Positions 23,907-35,541 of a stretch of 64,000 nucleotides of DNA are shown here, one piece after another (position 1 is the stretch's first letter; every line of letters begins with the position of its first letter). Under the pieces are notes generated by a model. That model was not told where the DNA came from. It did no database searches and saw nothing but the letters and a program-made list of their open reading frames with translations. Source of the DNA: Gonium pectorale (taxonomy: Eukaryota; Chlorophyta; Chlorophyceae; Chlamydomonadales; Volvocaceae); NCBI GenBank assembly GCA_001584585.1, contig LSYV01000009.1, forward strand, positions 1,114,313 to 1,178,312. The letters are read 5' to 3'. A program made the translations under genes and the position numbers.

Positions 23907-23911
23907 TTACA
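23907..23911 (-). terminator. TGTAA polyadenylation signal of the TRAX-like gene
   Basis: TTACA on plus reads TGTAA on minus, about 400 nt past the stop at 24312, a usual 3' UTR length here. The stretch between shows no other gene. Confidence 0.45.
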
Positions 23912-24311
23912 ACCGACAACAACAAGCCACACAGCCATTAACCACACGGCCATCCCCCACGTATCCAAAACGCAGCTGCCAGCTCAGGATGCAAAATCGG
24001 GACTCCGGCGATAAGAGAGAGCTCCTGCAATCGCCGGCAAACGGCTTTTCAGGTGCAATGCAGACGGGAAGTCAACGGTGTCGAGCCGCTGGCTGCAACT
24101 GCAACCCGTAAGCTCCTCCATAGGCCCCGCCAGCCCGACCCTCCCCGTGAGCGGCCTCCCACTCCGCAGCCCGACTCTTAGAGACGCCCCCCTCCTCGCA
24201 GCCAGCGCAGTCACCGCAGGCCTCTCCTGTGCCCGCCTGGCAGCCAGCACATTGGGAAACGGATGAGGAACCTAAAGCTCCATGCCCTGCTGGAATCCGA
24301 CAAACACGCCC

Positions 24312-27300
24312 TCAGCTGTCCTCAGCAATGTCCCCGCCAGCTGCAGCAGCCTCGGGCTCCTGCGCGGTGGGAAGACAAGGACAACGGTCGCGGACAAGCA
24401 GCTGCTAGAGGTCTGAAGTGGGAAGCCACTTGCAGGACTCAAGCCTACCCGTCACCACTGGCACCATGTACCCGTCCCCACGGGCCTACCTGGGCCTACC
24501 ACCAGCGCAGGTCGGGCGCTGCTACCGGTCCCATCTGCTGGGAAGCACGCCTTTCCTGTTCGGCTTCCTTCCTCCCGCACTTATCACCCAAGGAGTTGCG
24601 TTGGCGTCGTCAAGGTCCGGACGGCACCAGGGCAGGGCAGCTTCCATCCCCAAAACCCCTGCACCCAAGCTCGCCACTCACCATGGCCGCCGCCTCGCTG
24701 CTCATCTTGAAGCCCATGGCGTCCGTCAGGGCCAGCTCGTACAGCGTGCTCTCCTGTGGTGTGGCAGCAGCGGGGGCGGCGGGCGCATATGGGCAGGGGC
24801 TATGGCAGGCGACAAGGCAGTGGCCCTCCCCCAAAACCGCTCTGGATCCCCCACTATCCACTCCTGGCAACGACAACGCTTCTTCTACATGGTCGGATCT
24901 GGTATGCACGGTTGGGGCTGGTTTGGGACCCTGTCGGCGACTCCTTCTGCGACCTTCTTTGTGGGCGGGTGGGACACCGGCTCCCCTGTAGGCTATCACC
25001 TTGTGCTCCTTTCGCTCTTCGGGTCAGGCGGGCTTTAGCGATCGGGCTTGGGTGTTGGTCGAGACTGCAAGGATAGCCGGTAAGGGCTTCTCAGCACGTT
25101 CAGACCACCGGGCTCTCAGCCCCCAGGTGTTGACCTCGGGAGAGACATGCGCCCCCAGGCTTCCCTACTGACATTGCCTTCCAAACACACTTTCCCCAAA
25201 AACCGCCTGTGACCCATCCTACAACCCACCAACTTCTTAAGCGTATACTTGAGGCCGTCAAACTTCTTCCGCAGCGAGCCGTTGCGTAGGTCGAACTGCG
25301 AGGGTGCGACCAGGTAGGGCCACCGGGGGGGGGGCACGGGTGGGTTGAAGGGAAAGGGCTTTGAAAAGCGACGATCTGGGCGCCAGAAGCGTATGTCCCG
25401 TCACGGGGGGGGGGGAGGGTAAGGATGACAACACCGCGTGCCCTCAGCGCCCCTGCGCAGTTAGATTTGCTCAGGGCTGATAACACGGCTGCGTCCATCG
25501 CCCGCCTGCAATCCAACCAAAACCAGCGTGCAGCAACTCGCATACACGTGCGTTCCTCAGGACCCGCAGAGCCTGTAACAAAGAATGTAGGCACGAGCGA
25601 AGGCCATATGCATAGCATATCACCACGTTCAATCAATTTAGCCCTCCTCCGTTTGCCACGCCCGCTGCTCTACATCCTGTCGCCCTCAATCCAAACGCCC
25701 CTTTATATCAAGGGCAACCAAGGAGTCCGCCTATGTATTCTGCCAGCGCCATGTACACCTTCAGCTCCAACTCCATGCCTCCGCAAACTCGCCCTCCCTC
25801 CCTCCCTTATGCAGCCACCGACCCGCGGGTCACCCCCACCTGCAGGAACCTGCCCATCAGTGCATCCACCAGGTCGCGGCACCGCTCCACCGCCGCCTTG
25901 TCCCGAGAGGTGGCGCGAGCGATGGCGTAGCGGTTCAGCTCGCCCGTGAAGTCCAGCACGCCGCCCAGGTACCTGAGCCGAAGGAACAACTGGAGCGGTA
26001 AGGGGAGGCCAACGAGGACACCACCCGTATGCCGGCATGTCAGCCCGGCGCACTGGGAGTGAAGGCGGGCCCGGGAACGGGAAAGCGGACGACCGTCCAG
26101 AAACCCCAGCGGATGGGAGTTCGAGGCACATCGCCGGCAGCGCGCTTGAGTGTGGACCGCAGACCTCACGCAGCGCTTCAGTGCATGAACCCAGGCGGAC
26201 TTGCGGCGAGAACCTGCACACCGGCATTCAAAGATTGCACTGACACTGCACGCCGCGTTTGTCGCTCATCGTGCTTGCGCCTTTCCCCAGCTCCCACTCA
26301 CTCCTCTGGCTCCACCAGCGGCATCTCGTCGGAGCGGACCAGGCGGCCCTCCTTGAGGAAGCACGCAAAGGCGGCCGCCTCGGCATACTGAGGGCAGGAA
26401 GGGTGGGGGCGGCAGAGCGGGCGGCGGGTGGGCGGGAGAGCGGGGCAACAGACAGCGGATTGAGTAGGCGCCGCAGTTTGTGGGGAAAGATTTAGGATGG
26501 AAGACAAAAGACGAGTTGGGTCAGTTTGTGTAAGCGTGCAATTTGTTAGTGCTAAACAGTCCTGGCGGCGAAAAAAGAACGACAGGAGTGAGGCTCCACA
26601 TCCACCTTCGGCCCCACGCGACGCTTAGCGCCCCACCTCCTCCATGGCCGCAGCGTAGGAGCCAGAGCGCAGCGTGGGGTACTTGGCCAGGGTGGGTAGC
26701 AGCTCGCGGGCAATGGCCTCTGCCGGGCGGGAGCGGGGGCGGATGAGCGACGAGGGCGCGACCAGGAGGGCGGGGAGGCGGGCAAGAAGCACCGCCTATG
26801 AGCTAGGGGACGCACCTGCCGCCCAGCAAGCTGGGGAGGAAGTGCGGTGCTCGCCTGGACGAGCGGGTGGGCTGGAGCAGCTGGGGTCGCATAGCTAAGC
26901 CGACCTCAAGCAGAGTCAAATACGGATGCCCCGCAAGCGTTGACATGTCCATCTCCGGGACTCCCGGCCTTGCCGGCTTCTCACCAGCCACTCAGGTGCA
27001 GGCTCAAACAGCCTGGAGCAACCACATCGGACCGCCCTCGGCTCGAGCACATAACTGGTTCGCGCCGCCCCGCCTCACCGACTTTGGTCAGCTGGTCCGC
27101 GGCCTTGCTGGCCTCCCCACGGTGCAGCGAGTAGATGGCCTGCTTGGCCAGCTTCTGCATGTCTGGGGGAGGGCAGGTTGCGGAGAGGGGTTTGTGTGTG
27201 GGGTATCCATGGGCTGGGCGCCAGCCGCTTTCGTCCCGTCTGAGGGGACATCGCACGACAAGCGGAAACGCCATCACAGGGCACAGGTCACGGGGCGCAG

Positions 27301-27959
27301 CGCGGGACGAGGACACGGGTGTTTCGGGCCTGCTGACGGGCGGTTCTGTAGGCAAGTACGGCACCGGCGCCCGTCACTGCAGTCAAGCTGAGCTCCGGCG
27401 CCAGGAGGGCCCCATAAGGCCAGGCCTAGTGGTTCCCAAGCGGCGCCTCCTTACGTGCCCAGCCTCCCTCCCGGCCTCCTCGCGTGCCGCACCTCTGCAC
27501 CGCTTGATCACGATCTCCCGTTGCTCGTCGTACGACGCAAGGAACTGGCCCAGCTGCTCCCAGTCCCTGTGGACATCCCACGCAGCGAGCAGTTGCACAG
27601 GACCGGACTAGCCGTGCAAGCTTGTAACCAAACAGCCGACGATGGGGCAAGCTCCGTGGCATGGTGCTGCGGCATGCTGCTATCAGCAACCAAGCACCAT
27701 GCCACTGCGGACGCGGGACCACGACATGGCCTTACTTTTCCGCTAGCTGCACCGCGGCCATGCTGGCTGAGCCGCCTGCCCCGCTCCCAAAGGCGAGGTC
27801 CTCTTGCGCTCCAGCCTGCAACCAATACCAAGCGGCGGCAGCTCAGGGCGCACGGAGCGGGCTTCCTTTTGCAGCACTGGGTGCCACTTATGCTGGGTGC
27901 GCTGGGGGACATCGTGGCCACTCTGCTGCCAGATCAAGTACCTTGTGGGCTTGTGCCAT
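24312..27959 (-). CDS. TSNAX: Translin-family protein, TRAX-like (C3PO nuclease subunit)
   Basis: Translin and TRAX form the C3PO endoribonuclease octamer that trims small-RNA passenger strands and tRNA fragments; TRAX holds the catalytic acids. There are ten exons: 27959-27942, 27815-27736, 27566-27493, 27162-27079, 26719-26637, 26387-26302, 25972-25840, 25295-25230, 24753-24682 and 24359-24312, giving 247 aa. TRAX-like features are YDEQREIVIKRCRDMQKLAK with YSLHR, then YAEAAAFACFLKEGRL, and EYLGGVLDFTGELNRYAI, which keeps the Asp and Glu of the TRAX D-x-TGEL motif. The next segment, FDLRNGSLRKKFDGLKYTLK, looks more like translin. The call is secure at family level; TRAX over translin is inferred from the acidic residues. 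The first two small exons (MAQAHK and an Ala/Gly-rich piece) and the last one (EPEAAAAGGDIAEDS) rest on splice borders and phase only. Confidence 0.85.
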
Positions 27960-28899
27960 TGCGCCGTCCACAGTGACTGACTCGGGATTGCATTCCGACT
28001 TGGGACACGGACGAGCCCAACCCACGCTTACAGCCGCAGGGCACACGGCACGTATGCCAGGGCGCTTGACGTTGATAATAGGGAACGAGCACATTGCATG
28101 CAACTGATATGGAGTTTACGTGCCGGAGCACGGGTGACCCGCTCACCGGTGACGCAGGAGCACCGTTGGTGCTGAAGACGGCGACCAGCGACGGCGACAC
28201 GTACAGCCGATGACGTGGACCGGGTGCAACTGCCCTATAGATTTGTTGCTGAAGCGGACACCTGGGGAAGCCCGGAACCGCGCGCAGGGGCTGCACCGGC
28301 GGGTCGGGTGCAGGTGCCGGCGGCGCGCGGGGGGGGGGGGCGGGCGCGGTTTGGCAAACAGGGAGGCTTACGGCTCCGCGTTCATTATTCGAAGTGCGCG
28401 ACGTATTTGAAGTGCGTGCCGACCATCAGGACGCCTTGCTACGCCAGCTTACCTTGGCAAGGCAAACCGACACGCCGGCGGTAAGGGATCTGGCCAAGCT
28501 GACGCGCATGTGGAAGAACAATGGAAAGGAATCTATCGCAGCCCGCTTTGCTAGGTGATATCGCTCCGACAGCGCTCCGGCGCATTCCGGCCTAAATTGT
28601 ACGACAATCGGTGGGGGTTGAGGAGGTTGTCTTTTACATCGCTCATCATGAACACCAGACAACTCTCACAAAAAACACAGAACAAACGCTGCCGTCTCCA
28701 CGTTGACTGCGAACTTGAGTCCTCCCGTTTGGTTCGATTACATCGTATCAAGCATACAACTATAAACGAAGTAATATTACGATGCCAATGCGGCTTGTGG
28801 CTTATAGCCTCCCTTGCTGAACATCGAGGAAGTCGGCATCTCTCACGCATACGCGCACATTGTGCTAGCTTTGGAGTGTAGCTTGTTGTTGCTGTAATC
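27960..28899. other. Divergent spacer between the TRAX-like gene and DNAL4
   Basis: These 940 bp hold the promoters of both neighbours. A G tract (28329-28341) is the only simple feature. Base composition becomes clearly more AT-rich toward the dynein genes. No further gene is seen. Confidence 0.5.
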
Positions 28900-29664
28900 A
28901 TGGCGGAGCAGCAGTTTGAGGACATGGAGGCTTTTCTCCGTGTGGCCAAGGTAGGGCGCGGGTCGCTCACCCAGCGCCGTTACCAACGCCGCATCATCAC
29001 AGGCCTTGAAAAGAGGGCACGCGGTGGTGCTGACGGGTCGGGTCGGGTTGCCCCGCGTAGTACACTTTGGTCAAGTACACGGACATGAACACGGAGATGA
29101 AGGAGGAGGCCATGGACATCTGCATCACGGCTGTGGAGAAGTACCCGAACGACGCTGAAAAGTGCACGCAGGTGCGTGGCACATGCTCGGGGTGTCGGGC
29201 CCGGACTACACGAATGGGCTGCCTCGGCCTGGCCTGTCACGGTTGGCTGGGAGTGTTTACAGGCTGCTGACCTTGCGGCATCCCTCTTGCGCATCTTGCA
29301 CGCACCTGCAGATGATCAAAGACCAGATGGACAAGAAGTTCGGCGCACCGTGGCATGTCGTGGTGGGGAAAGGGTTCTCCTACGAGATTACGTACGAGGT
29401 AGGTGCGGTTATTGGTGCGGGTGGTCCTCAGTTGGTTTAGGTCCCGGGGCGCCAGGTGTCACGGGCAAGCAACGTCTTCGGTGAAATGCGGTGGCTTACT
29501 AGGCCCAGGTAAGAACATGTGTGGTACAGTACCGTGTGGGTCATTACCACATTCAGCTTCCGCTACAACTAAAGCGCATGGTGCCTCATCAATGCCCGTA
29601 GATGCGGAACTTGCTATACATCTACGTAGGAGGCCGGACAGCCGTACTCCTCTGGAAGATGTAA
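28900..29664 (+). CDS. DNAL4: Dynein light chain, DNAL4/LC10 (LC8-like) type
   Basis: This is a small LC8-like subunit bound at the base of axonemal outer-arm dynein; the Chlamydomonas form is called LC10. There are four exons: 28900-28950, 29061-29171, 29312-29398 and 29602-29664, giving 103 aa (human DNAL4 has 105). Motifs in order are YTLVKYTDMNTEMKEEAMDI, MIKDQMDKKFGAPWHVVVGK and the C-terminal strand RNLLYIYVGGRTAVLLWKM. The LV-x-x-TDM context and the VVVGKGFSYEITYE segment fit DNAL4 rather than canonical LC8. All introns are phase 0 with GT-AG borders, though exon 2 starts after a GCGTAG acceptor and exon 4 after CCCGTAG. The gene lies upstream of another dynein light chain on the same strand. 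Confidence 0.93.
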
Positions 29665-30248
29665 CTGGCGAGGATACCCGAAGCTGAGCCCCGGAGAGCG
29701 CTGGATCGGAGGTGGAGCTGGGGGACTGCGCCCCGGTGGCGGGGGGACTGCGCCTGGTGGCGTCCTGCAGCACGCATACTGTGCGTTGGTGAATCAGTGT
29801 TCATACGGATGCGGCTGAGGCCGTACAGGAAGCTTGGGAGGCTTGAACGCTCCTCGCCGCTGTCTAGAGAGCCGGGCGTGACAGCATGCCTGATGCACGC
29901 ATCAACGCTTGCGCATCTTCGACACGGTGTGGTGCCGCCCACAGGACGCACATAGTACTGCTTCACTGCTGTCATTGCTTGTCTTGTCATGCGGCTTGCT
30001 GGCGGCTCCTGTGGTATGGCGTATTGAGCGACCTGGGAACTCTGTGACGGACGCCTGTCAACGCGGGGAAGAGGTTGTATTGAAAGCCTTAGCGGCTTGA
30101 GTCAGTAGCTCAGTATCATATGGGTACGTTTTCTGCTTCGGCGTGTTTGGTAGCCTGCCTAGTGTGTGATGACTGATGAGGTTGGGCCACTGCCTGCAAG
30201 CTTTGCAGGGGCCGACAGTGCCCACACGCTTTGGCACAAACGGCTAAG

Positions 30249-30253
30249 TGTAA
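30249..30253 (+). terminator. TGTAA polyadenylation signal of DNAL4
   Basis: This TGTAA is about 585 nt past the stop codon and 570 nt before the start of the next gene on the same strand. The 29665-30824 interval holds this 3' UTR and the next promoter, with no other gene seen. Confidence 0.45.
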
Positions 30254-30824
30254 TGCTTTAGGCAAGACACTGGAATCGGTTGCGACGTGCGGACTACTAT
30301 GGCTTTTAGTAAGGGCAGACACATGCACCGGTTCGTCTGGGACATCCGGACTGCACCAGTGGTGCCACGTGGAAAACGCAGATGAAGGAAATGCCAGGAA
30401 GGTAACAGTGCAAGCGCCTTGGACACCTGACTCGAAACATCTGGCCGTCCCAACAGTGCCCTGAGCTATGTGCCATCAGGCCCTTGCTTCGCCGGGACCC
30501 TGACCTGTTCCCGCCGAGCGCCACGACCGTACGACTCGTACGGAGCCTGTTGCGGATGTCCTCGTCTGTTACGAGCGTGCATTATTGCAGTCTGTTCTTT
30601 AGATCATTCACCAAAGTTTTTCCTAGCGGGCACACACGTGCTTCCTCGCATCCAGGACACGGCACGCGCGCGTTCTCCCTAATAATTGCTTTCAGAGTTC
30701 ATGCAACAACGCTGGAAGTGCTTGGTTCGTTGAACATTGGCTTTGGCAGCACCGTCGAAGTCTTAACAGTGGACTCGCTGCAGCCGAGCTTCTTCACTTG
30801 AGCGTATTATATACCAATATCAGA

Positions 30825-31603
30825 ATGGACGACTCGATGCCTTTCCAGTCCGGAGGGATAAAGGAGGTGGTCTACGAGAACACCTACATTACGGACCCTG
30901 AGGGCTACGGCGCCAACACCAAGTTTGAGCGGCACAAAGTGCAAGCTGTGCTCAAGCAAGTGCTAAAGGAGCGAATCGAGAAGCAAAAGTATGACCCTGT
31001 CAAGGGCGCCCAAATCTCCAAGCAGCTTTCGGACGACCTCCGGGAAAAGGTCAAGGCGCTCGGTTACGACCGGTGAGGGTGATGAGAGGGGGGCGACCTT
31101 GGGGCCCAAGACGGCGGTGTGGATAGAGGTTGGCGTAACCCGCACGCGGATGTCTGTGGACGAAGTGACGTGGCCAAATTGGAAGCTCCTGTCCTAGCAC
31201 CTGTCATGGTATCAGCACTTTACGCGTGACGAGATACTGGGCCGATGCTGGAGCCGACTCCCATCCGCCTAGACGGTCCCTAGCGACCAGACTCGGAATG
31301 TACCGTCCCGTCCATGCCCGCTGGTAGAGATGGCAGTCATGACCCTTAACCCCACCCCACAACTCGCATTTCGTCCATGCCCCTCTCCCCTCGGCTTTCA
31401 CGGACGTGTATCCTGTAACCTGTGCCCATGCCCGCAGGTACAAGCTGGTGATCCAGGTCACAGTGGGGCAGAAGCAGGGGCAGGCCATGCGGATCATCTC
31501 GCGGTGCCTTTGGGACACGCAGACGGACAACTTCGCGTCGGAGTTCTACGAGAACGAGAGCATGTACTGCGTGTGCCAAGTCTACGGTTTGTACTACGAG
31601 TGA
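30825..31603 (+). CDS. DYNLT2B: Tctex-type dynein light chain, Tctex2b/TCTEX1D2 (DYNLT2B) type
   Basis: Tctex2b is a light chain of inner-arm I1 and intraflagellar-transport dyneins. There are two exons, 30825-31072 and 31438-31603, giving 137 aa. The ATG opens MDDSMPFQSGG; the frame before it has only a TTG. The Tctex domain starts ENTYITDPEGYGANTKFERH, continues LSDDLREKVKALGYDRYKLV with the intron inside the DR|YK codon, and ends SRCLWDTQTDNFASEFYENE with SMYCVCQVYGLYYE. The L-K-x-x-GYDRYK and W-D-x-x-TDN motifs match the DYNLT2B group better than Tctex1 (LC9) or outer-arm LC2. The length agrees with human DYNLT2B (142 aa). The distinction from LC2 is probable, not certain. Confidence 0.9.
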
Positions 31604-31634
31604 GCGGCTTGCGGCACTCGCTAGACGCAGGCGA

Positions 31635-31639
31635 TGTAA
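31635..31639 (+). terminator. Possible TGTAA signal of the Tctex2b gene
   Basis: TGTAA occurs only 32 nt past the stop, which would give an unusually short 3' UTR. Other plus-strand copies lie at 32762-32766 and 33052-33056, so the true end is uncertain. Confidence 0.3.
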
Positions 31640-33329
31640 CTGGTGTCAGATGGATACCCGACAGAATACAAGGCTGCGTGGGGTATGCTTGTATCCACGG
31701 TGTACGTGGTACGTCTCGTACAGTGTTGTACATGCCGCTACAGTCGCCACTCATAGGACCCCTCTGGGAAGGGGGGGGGGCGGGGTAACGAAGACGGCGG
31801 TGACGAGCACAGGCCAGCGGGGCGAATGCTGTAGCTAACACCGAAGTGGGAACTAGAGGGAGTGGTGTAGCCATGGTCTCCAGAGGTTTCAACATTGTGA
31901 TGCGCCTGTTGAGTCTCTTGACTGCAGTACGTTCGCTGGAATCTGTGAGCTCCTGTCAGCGGTCTTTGGGCCTGGTTTCATAACCAGGCTGACAACCTCT
32001 TTGTGCAAGGAGGCATGCTTGGGTCTGTCTTGTGCTAACGATGACTGTTTCTGGAGACACCAGACACGTCCCGGAGGTCCCGTTTTCTGGTTAGCTGCCA
32101 GGTATCACTCTTGACGCCATGACGCCTCTTGATGCCACGACGTCTTTGGTATGCGCTCCATCAGCTTACACATATGGTGTGCAACTTGATGACTGAGGCT
32201 TGTTATTGATTCTACTATTGTTTATGACGGGACCCGCCCCGGAGCGTACAGCAAGGCAAATCAGACCGGTGTCGGCTTCCTTCACATGCACATCAAGCGC
32301 CCTGGCAACTCGCTAGCTTGCGTTCTGCTGTAGGCAATGTCTGCCTAATCAATGCGGGTAGTTCAACTGGTTGGCTCCATATGTTTTAGTAAGCGTTTGC
32401 GTACGGCACGTGCGGCAAGGACAAGTAAGGGTGAAGCTTCAGCTTGACAGAGATCAGAGCTCTTGAGAACCGTGCGGGCCGTGAACGGAGGAGTTTACAC
32501 GGACGGACACAGAATAAGGCATTCAGGCACGGGGTCATCAAGGGTATCCAGGGGCTCCTTCCCCTGATACCGCTTCGTGGCGGGGGTTCCGGCCATCATC
32601 CCGACAAGGATGCGACCCAACCAGCTCAGCCACATTGCCACCAAAGCTCCACGGCACGCGTGGGAGTATTCCTCACGGGGGAAGGCCGCACCGTCACGGG
32701 GAGTGCCCTCAGACGGACTACTTACCATCTACCCATGGCCATACCAGCTTTGACGGGTACCTGTAACATCTGGGAAGCTAGCATTCCGGTTGGAACTTCG
32801 AAGCGGGAGGAAGAACCGCATGCCTCCAGCACTGGTCTTGGGGTATGGACAAACTTTTGTAAACCGCATTTTGGAGGAGTCTGCTCTGGTGTTTCCTTGT
32901 CACGAACGCAAGGAAGCTCAGCACGTAGACAGCTGTGCGGCTGCCATCGCAACTACCAATGTCACACACTCGAAGGCACCAGATGCCAAGGGGAGCACGA
33001 CATGGCCAGTCCCGGGGGTCTTGGACGGATTTAGGCCACGCCGCAAGGAGATGTAACAAATCGTGTAAAATGAGATACGTCAATTACAGATGTACGCCCG
33101 ACCTCCAAGGCCCGCAAGCCCTACGCTGGCCGCCTGACTGGCGCAAGTCATCGGTTGACTATCGCCAGAATGGAGGCTGCGGAATGCCAACGACGCCAAG
33201 CCGTCCGCGCGCGGCGCCCTGCATGCTGCCAGACACACGGCCCTTCAAACCACAAGTGGGAAGTGGCCCATGGGTCCACATACACCTAACCTCGGCAAGA
33301 CCAGCACGGGAATGAAGCCGCTGGCTGCT
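31640..33329. other. Intergenic region between Tctex2b and the cyclase 3' end
   Basis: This 1.7-kb stretch lies between convergent genes and has lower GC than the rest of the window. A 196-codon open frame at 32444-33034 (plus) starts with TTG, has no domain motif and is not called. Confidence 0.45.
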
Positions 33330-33334
33330 TTACA
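33330..33334 (-). terminator. TGTAA polyadenylation signal of the cyclase gene
   Basis: TTACA on plus is the first minus-strand TGTAA past the cyclase stop (34140), implying a 3' UTR of about 810 nt. That length is comparable with the 6PGDH 3' UTR in this window. Confidence 0.45.
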
Positions 33335-34139
33335 AGCAGGAAGACGCTATGCAACAGCATAGCGTTTGGTGGTTGCATGCAAAAGTCCACACGAGCAGCG
33401 TGGCGCAGCTGCACAGCAAAGCGGTACCCAACAAAGCATGACAAAGCAACCAATGTACCTTGCATAGAATAGTACGCTCCGTATATTCAAGCATGGGAGA
33501 TCGTCGCATGAGAAATGCCAGTGGCTTTTGGACGTAGAAGTGTTGCAGAGACACCGCCGTACAACCCTCATCCTGCAACATCCCATTAAGCATACTGCAG
33601 CATGGGATCAGACATTTAACAGAATAAAAACGATAACGCCCCGCTGAAAGCCGACACCAGAAACAAGGACCACCTTCCAAATACGGTCTTATACGCAGAC
33701 GGGGTCACCGATACCAAGTTTGAGCTTGCAGTATAGCCTCCACCGCATTGGTAACTACGCGTTGGGCACCCGTAGTGCTTCAGTGATCGTAACCTAATTC
33801 GTCCTGTCTAACTCGACCTGCCAAAGATTGCTTCTTGCCAAGCCAAGCACATTGTGGGTGCGGCCAAGTGCTCTCTCACACTGCTGCTAGTCTTCCGCAG
33901 GTTGGGGATGGGCCCTTGTGCTACTCGGCAGTACACGCAGCATCAAAGCCTCTGCAGCTAGACGACATAGCAGTTCATCCCAGATGGTGTTATCCACAAT
34001 ATCTGGGAGTGATGCAGTAAGACAGAGCAATCAAGGTATAATAAGCAAGATCGGTATGCGCGAAGGCCCGCCGGGCCGGACCTTCCACGCTCCCGGTCAA
34101 CAGAGCAGCCCGCAATGATTGGGGGGCCCTGAATGCCCA

Positions 34140-35541
34140 TCACCCCAAGTACGTTTTCATCTTGCCCTTTCCTTTGCACTCCGTGAGGCCCCGGCACACC
34201 CAAGAGCCCTGCTCTTCCTCCGGCAGCAGCAAGTACGTTTCGTCAGAGATCTGGGCGGGAAGGAAGGCACGACAAACAACCCAGTTGGCAAAGAAACATA
34301 AGACACCCTACCAGGCTGCAGCGCGGCGTGGTTAGGGAGCGAATAAGAGTGGCACGAGCCTCCGCACGCAACATGGGACAGACGGAACACGCGGGACACA
34401 TGGATTAGACGCAACTTCGCACACCGACAACCCACCTGCACTTTCCCCGGTACGCCGGTGGACTCCATGCGGCTGGCGGTGTTGACCGTGTCGCCTGGGG
34501 TCCAAGGCGGCAAGCAGGTTGGGCACGTGAGGGTGGCACGGCCAGTAACGACTGACACAAGTAAGGCGTGGGGGAAATGTTCCCTTATGCAGTACCCTTC
34601 TTAGTCCCATCGGGTAACGTGGGAACACTACGGCAGGGCTGCACCGCTTTGCACCGGCGTTCTCACCGAACAGGCAGTAACGCGCGCGGCACGCCCCCAC
34701 GATGCCGCTCATCACGCGGCCGCTGTTGACGCCCACGCGGATCTGGAGTGGCTCGCCGCTGACCGGGTTGGTCACCTGCGGGCGGCGCGACGACGTATGG
34801 TCTGACCGCGCCAACGTAATGTGCAGGATCGGCAACTACGCACACAAGCGACGCTCGTCGTATGCGTCGTTCCATTTCAACACTAGCGTAGCGGTCGGCT
34901 TCTGCACTCGACAGGGAGCAAAGTGAGATGCCATGCAGACGCCAGCATTAGCCCGTCCGCGCCGCAAAGTGCCGCAGCGGCGCCGTGCTACTTGCCTCGG
35001 CGGCGGCGGCGATCATGGCCCGGCCGAAGCGGACCATGTCGAGCGCGTGGTCGGGGTTGGGCGGCTCGCCGGGCACCAGCGCCAGCCCGGTGGCCGCCAT
35101 GAAGCAGTCGCCGATGGTCTCCACTGCGGCCACCGGAGCGAGGGCCACAGGCAAGCGCGGCCCAATCCCGTTGGACAGCGGCATGGACCACCGCGGTTGG
35201 GAGGTTGTGCATAGATCTTGCAGGCTGAAGGTCAGCAGCTGCAGCAACATGCGGCCGCGGCTTGCAAAGCGTCCACGCGTCTGGCCTGACCGTCGCGTTG
35301 GCACCCGTGTTTGCAGTGCAAATGGTCCCAAGCAGACATATCTCGCGACCAAACTCGCGAATGCACCGGCGCCTTGGCCGCGCTGTTGCGTGCAAAGCGC
35401 ACCTTTGTACACGCGGTGCTTGCCCAGCAGGGCGTCGTACTTGCAAAACAGGCTGTGCAGCAGCGCCATGACCTGCTCCGGCTCCAGGGCCTGGCTGGTC
35501 GCCGTGTAGCCCACGATGTCGGCAAAGAGGACAGAAACGGC
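34140..35541 (-). other. Class III cyclase catalytic domain (exons 11-15)
   Basis: Five short exons carry the whole catalytic fold. The metal-binding Asp of FADIVGY sits in exon 11, the VETIGD purine/metal motif starts exon 12, and the VTNPVSGEPLQIRVGVNSG strand is in exon 13. The FG|DTVNTASRMES motif is split by an intron between exons 13 and 14. Exon 15 gives the closing QISDETYLLLPEEEQ and KGKGKMKTYL strands. Every phase agrees only if the exon 12 donor is GAG|GCAAGT. Confidence 0.93.

Noticed and set aside
25100..25636. 178-codon minus frame over a TRAX-like exon
   Set aside because: It is in a different frame from the conserved FDLRNGSLRKKF segment and shows no domain; it is a shadow.
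32444..33034. Open frame of 196 codons, plus strand
   Set aside because: It has a TTG start, no domain or compositional sign of a protein, and lies in the spacer between two convergent genes.
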